Made by a program: the position numbers and the translations under genes. A stretch of DNA of 64,000 nucleotides from JBOGNO01 sp050747245. GTDB taxonomy: Bacteria > Acidobacteriota > Terriglobia > Acidiferrales > UBA7541. Below the pieces are notes generated by a model, which was not told where the DNA came from, did no database searches, and was given only the letters and a program-made list of their open reading frames with translations. Of the stretch, positions 60,958 through 64,000 are shown one piece after another (the stretch's first letter is position 1; each line of letters begins with the position of its first letter). The stretch is from contig JBOGNO010000005.1 of assembly GCA_050747245.1 (NCBI GenBank), positions 1 through 64,000 of the forward strand, read 5' to 3'.

Positions 60958-62024
60958 ATTCATCTTCTTCATCCGCGGGGCTGAGCCTGGCGACTACGGG
61001 AAGCTATCCGCGCATCGGCGACAGCGCCGATTTGCAGGTTCTGCGCCGCACGATCGGCGCTCTCGATCGCGGCGAACGAACTTCCGCCGATCAGATGGAC
61101 GCGGAGAACGATATGACGCGCCGCGCTATCGCCGACCAGGTCCGCGGCGGACTCGATTGGATCACCGACGGCTTGATTCGCTGGTACGATCCCATCTCGC
61201 ATTTGGCGGGAAAGTTGCAGGGCGTGCAAATCAAGGGGCTGCTCCGCTTCTTCGATACCAACACATATTTTCGCCAGCCGGTACTTACGGCGCGGCCGGT
61301 GCGCACTGCCCCGCTAATCGTGGACGAATACAATTTCGCGCGCAACGCCCTCGGGCATCTCCCCACGCCCCCGGAAAAGGCGGGCCGCCTCGCGGTGAAA
61401 CCCGTCCTGACCGGGCCGTACACGCTCGCCAAGTTTTCACTCGCCACAAACGCCGCAGTCAGCACTCTCGAACAGCGCGCCGCGGCCTATGCCGAAGCCC
61501 TGGCTGCGGAAATTCTTGCGCTGGCCGAAGCGGGCGCCGCGTTGATACAGATTGACGAGCCCGCGATCGTTAAATATCCCGGCGACTGGAACGCTTTCGA
61601 GCAGTCGCTTGCGCCGCTGTGGGACGCGCGCAAGAAAGCCCGCGAAGGCGGCCGGAAAATCGAGCTGGCGTTGTACGCGTACTATCACGATTGCGTACCT
61701 CTCTACGAAAAACTTGCCGCTTTGCCGGCCGACGTTCTGGGCCTCGATTTCACGTACAATCCGCGCCTCGTGGACGTTGTCGCCGCAGCGGGCTCGCCAA
61801 AGCCTCTCGGCCTCGGCTTGATTGATGCCCGCAACACCAAGCTCGAAGACCCCGCCGTGCTGGCGCGCCAAATCGAAAAAATGTTGCCGAAAATTTCCGG
61901 CGAGCACGCGTTTCTGGGCCCTTCGGCCGGATTGGAAACCCTGCCGCGCGATCGCGCACTTGCCAAACTCGAATTGCTTGGAAAAGTTCGCGCTGCCTTT
62001 TCGGCTGCGGGGAGCTACGCATGA
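60954..62024 (+). CDS. MetE-like protein with incomplete zinc site
   Basis: A 356-residue protein of the cobalamin-independent methionine synthase / UROD fold: 'LATTGSYPRIGDSADLQVL', 'VLTGPYTLAKFS', 'ALIQIDEPAIV'. Of the zinc ligands known for MetE (His, Cys, Glu, Cys) the H-x-C is seen in 'YYHDCVPLY', but the late Cys is Ala in 'LGPSAGLETLPRD', and the Glu is not clear. It is probably not a standard methionine synthase. Both ends overlap neighbours by four bases, so it works with MqnD transcription and with the intact paralogue after it. Confidence 0.85.
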   Translation: MNSSSSSAGLSLATTGSYPRIGDSADLQVLRRTIGALDRGERTSADQMDAENDMTRRAIADQVRGGLDWITDGLIRWYDPISHLAGKLQGVQIKGLLRFFDTNTYFRQPVLTARPVRTAPLIVDEYNFARNALGHLPTPPEKAGRLAVKPVLTGPYTLAKFSLATNAAVSTLEQRAAAYAEALAAEILALAEAGAALIQIDEPAIVKYPGDWNAFEQSLAPLWDARKKAREGGRKIELALYAYYHDCVPLYEKLAALPADVLGLDFTYNPRLVDVVAAAGSPKPLGLGLIDARNTKLEDPAVLARQIEKMLPKISGEHAFLGPSAGLETLPRDRALAKLELLGKVRAAFSAAGSYA

Positions 62025-63013
62025 GCCGCCAAAAACTTGAAAAACTGGGAGTGCAGCTCCCGCTTTTTCCCACCACTTCTGTCGGCAGTTTTCCCAAGCC
62101 CGATTATCTGGTGAAGGCTCGCACGGAGTTCAATAAGGGAAAAATCTCCGCGCAGGAGCTGCTGGAGCTCGAGCAACGCGCCACTCGTTTCTGGATCGAG
62201 ACGCAAGAACAACTGGGCGTGGATGTGCTGGTGGACGGCGAGATGTATCGCGGCGACATGGTTGCTTTTTTTGCCGAAAAAATGCCAGGGTTCACGGAAG
62301 GCGGCCTGGTTCGCAGCTACGGCAATCGCTATTATCACAAGCCGATTATCACCGCCGAAGTGAAGTGGCCCGGTCCGGTCACGGTGGATTGGTGGAAATA
62401 CGCGCAGTCGCTCACCAAGCGGCCCGTCAAAGGCATGCTCACCGGCCCGTACACGATCATGGATTGGAGCTTCAACGAACACTACGCTGATCGACGCGCC
62501 ACTGCTATGGCGCTTGCGGCGGTGATCCGCAAGGAAGTGGAAGCCCTCATCACCGCGGGCTGCAAGATTATTCAAATTGACGAACCCGCGCTCTCCGTTC
62601 GTCCCGACGAGCTACCAATCGCCATTGAATCCATGCAGGCGGTTACGCAGGGACTCAGCGCTTATTTCATCACGCACGCCTGCTACGGGGCGTTCGAGTA
62701 CATCTATCCGGGAATGCTCAACATGCCTGTGGATAATTTCGATCTCGAAATGTCCAACAGCGATCTGCACCTGCTGGAACTTTTCCGCCGCCATCCATTC
62801 AGCAAGGACATCAGCTTCGGCGTCGTGGACGTGCACTCGCATCAACTCGAGGATTCCAGCGCCGTCCGGCGCCGCGTCGAAGAGGCGCTCAGCATCATCC
62901 CGAAAGAAAATGTTTGGGTGGATCCGGATTGCGGACTGAAAACGCGCAGCGTGGAAGAGGCTATCGGAAAACTGCGCCTCTGCGTCGAAGCCGCCCGCGC
63001 TTTTCGCAACTAG
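62021..63013 (+). CDS. core MetE-type methionine synthase
   Basis: A 330-residue protein corresponding to the C-terminal catalytic domain of MetE alone, the 'core-MetE' form. Zinc ligands are all present: 'FITHACYGAFEYI' (His and Cys), 'FDLEMSNSD' (Glu) and 'VDPDCGLKTRS' (Cys). 'TTSVGSFPKPDYLVKAR' starts the barrel. Such short forms methylate homocysteine using a methyl donor other than folate, perhaps a corrinoid protein. Four-base overlap with the degenerate paralogue upstream. Confidence 0.88.
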   Translation: MSRQKLEKLGVQLPLFPTTSVGSFPKPDYLVKARTEFNKGKISAQELLELEQRATRFWIETQEQLGVDVLVDGEMYRGDMVAFFAEKMPGFTEGGLVRSYGNRYYHKPIITAEVKWPGPVTVDWWKYAQSLTKRPVKGMLTGPYTIMDWSFNEHYADRRATAMALAAVIRKEVEALITAGCKIIQIDEPALSVRPDELPIAIESMQAVTQGLSAYFITHACYGAFEYIYPGMLNMPVDNFDLEMSNSDLHLLELFRRHPFSKDISFGVVDVHSHQLEDSSAVRRRVEEALSIIPKENVWVDPDCGLKTRSVEEAIGKLRLCVEAARAFRN

Positions 63014-63032
63014 CGATTTCGATAGGCCGCGC

Positions 63033-63278
63033 ATGCCCCACGAATTCACGCCCAACGAAGAAGAGCCGCAAACGCAGGCCGCGGGCCAGCGAGGCAAACT
63101 CCCGCCCGGCAAAAAAATCGGCGCCGGCACGCTCGACCCCAATCTCACTCCGCTCGTGAATCCGATTCTCGACGCGTTCCCTCCTCGAATGCGGCGCGGG
63201 ATCGCGCTGGTTCTGCTGATTTTCGTAGTTGCCGGATTTCTCATCTGGCTTTTCAGAATTTTGCCACACTTTATTTGA
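63033..63278 (+). CDS. small single-helix membrane protein
   Basis: An 81-residue protein: a polar, Gln/Gly/Pro-rich first half ('EEEPQTQAAGQRGKLPPGKK') and one C-terminal helix ('IALVLLIFVVAGFLIWLF'). It follows the core-MetE gene by 19 bases. Its function is unknown. Confidence 0.7.
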   Translation: MPHEFTPNEEEPQTQAAGQRGKLPPGKKIGAGTLDPNLTPLVNPILDAFPPRMRRGIALVLLIFVVAGFLIWLFRILPHFI

Positions 63279-63366
63279 GCTCCTCTGCGCGCCGCACAGG
63301 CGAATGGCTCTGGACATCTCTCGCCGTGGTATCATCATCCTTATAGGCTGAGGTTGGCGCATCGCA

Positions 63367-64000
63367 ATGAAGACCTTCCGCGTAATGGCTCTCTTTCTTG
63401 CGCGGGCCGGGCTTGCCGCTTCGATTTTTTTCCTGGCTCCTTCCGCGCAATGCCAAACTGCTTCGCCGCCGCCCACCGCAGATGTCCCTGCTACTGTCAA
63501 GCTGGTTGTGCCCAAGGAAACTCCCCTGCGCGTGCAGCTCGAATCGAAAGTGCGCGTGAAGAGCGTTGGCGCGCCGGTGAAGGCTCGCCTGGTCGAGCCC
63601 ATTTATTCGTTCGACCGTATCGTAATTCCCGCGGGGAGCGAGCTGCTCGGCAAGATTTCCAAGATCACGCCTGCTTCGCGCGGCAAACACATTCGCGCAG
63701 CGCTGGATGGCGATTTCAGCCCGCCTTCGCAGGTGGAGGTTTCGTTCGAGACGCTCGTCCTCGCGGATGGAAAGCAAATCCCAATCGAGACGGTTGTATC
63801 GCCCGGAATTCCGGACGTGGTGCGGCTCGTCAGTCCGGTAGCGCAAAAAAACTCCAAAGCCAGCGAAGCGCTCGACCAGGCCACGGCGAATACGAAGAAG
63901 CAAATTCACGATACGATCCAGGAAATGAAATCTCCGGGCAAGATGCATCGCGTGAAGGAGATGTTGATCGCGCAGTTGCCATACCGGCACCAATGGATTC
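63367..64000 (+). CDS. secreted protein, C-terminus beyond window
   Basis: The ATG at 63367 opens a frame that is still open at base 64000 (211 codons). A signal peptide (about residues 1-30, ending SAQCQ) is followed by a beta-rich region: 'LVVPKETPLRVQLESKVRVK' and 'DRIVIPAGSELLGKISKI', the latter similar to the VirB10/TrbI-type 'IPAG' strand seen in many secreted beta proteins. A helical, Lys-rich stretch comes later. Function unknown. Confidence 0.75.
   Translation, partial: MKTFRVMALFLARAGLAASIFFLAPSAQCQTASPPPTADVPATVKLVVPKETPLRVQLESKVRVKSVGAPVKARLVEPIYSFDRIVIPAGSELLGKISKITPASRGKHIRAALDGDFSPPSQVEVSFETLVLADGKQIPIETVVSPGIPDVVRLVSPVAQKNSKASEALDQATANTKKQIHDTIQEMKSPGKMHRVKEMLIAQLPYRHQWI

Noticed and set aside
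1..64000. CRISPR arrays, rRNA operons, insertion sequences
   Set aside because: No regularly spaced repeats, no rRNA-like conserved segments and no transposase motifs were seen.

Overview
The window looks like a piece of an Acidobacteriota chromosome (Terriglobia-like). The taxon is inferred from gene content: two VWFA-related secreted proteins, two large stand-alone MacB/FtsX-type 'ADOP' permeases preceded by a PadR regulator, a GTP-type PEP carboxykinase, the futalosine-pathway enzyme MqnD, and strong G/C bias at third codon positions. No rRNA, tRNA, CRISPR array or transposase was found. Genes run off both ends: a VWA protein at the left edge and a secreted protein at the right edge.

Layout. 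1-8.8 kb: VWA pair (minus strand) divergent from padR and two tandem ADOP permeases. 9-16 kb: an SDR, then lipid-degradation genes (long FadE-type acyl-CoA dehydrogenase, FadA thiolase) and secreted proteins. 15.8-20 kb: three overlapping amidohydrolase-family genes, of which only the middle one keeps the metal-binding histidines. 20-23 kb: CPBP protease, ECF sigma factor, membrane anti-sigma-like protein, LprI-domain protein. 23-29 kb: FadN-type beta-oxidation enzyme, patatin, PEP carboxykinase. 29-31 kb: secreted Asp-box (BNR) protein.

31.2-34.6 kb is an AT-richer accessory island. It holds a strong promoter, three very small helix-turn-helix proteins, a TIGR02391-like protein with a HEPN-style RNPxxH motif, and a winged-helix protein whose C-terminal half resembles a restriction-endonuclease fold. 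This is the best candidate for an undescribed (possibly defence) system. A second accessory insertion at 45.2-49.8 kb carries a 1337-aa DUF4011 / SF1 helicase / Vsr-like nuclease / DUF3320 protein. Related repeat sequences occur in the non-coding borders of both islands.

34.6-45 kb: peroxiredoxin, cytochrome c, atypical NRAMP transporter, a translationally overlapping diguanylate cyclase and PilZ receptor, a CDGSH protein, and a complete CysM-Mec-CysO-MoeZ operon for thiocarboxylate-dependent cysteine synthesis, in which the CysO-like carrier has a C-terminal tail that must be trimmed. 49.8-64 kb: glutaredoxin-like and DinB proteins, a toastrack membrane protein, BioY, a GntR operon with a clear palindromic operator, and an mqnD operon with two MetE-like proteins, one with a damaged zinc site.

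All functional names rest on motifs and recalled family patterns read by eye; no searches were run.
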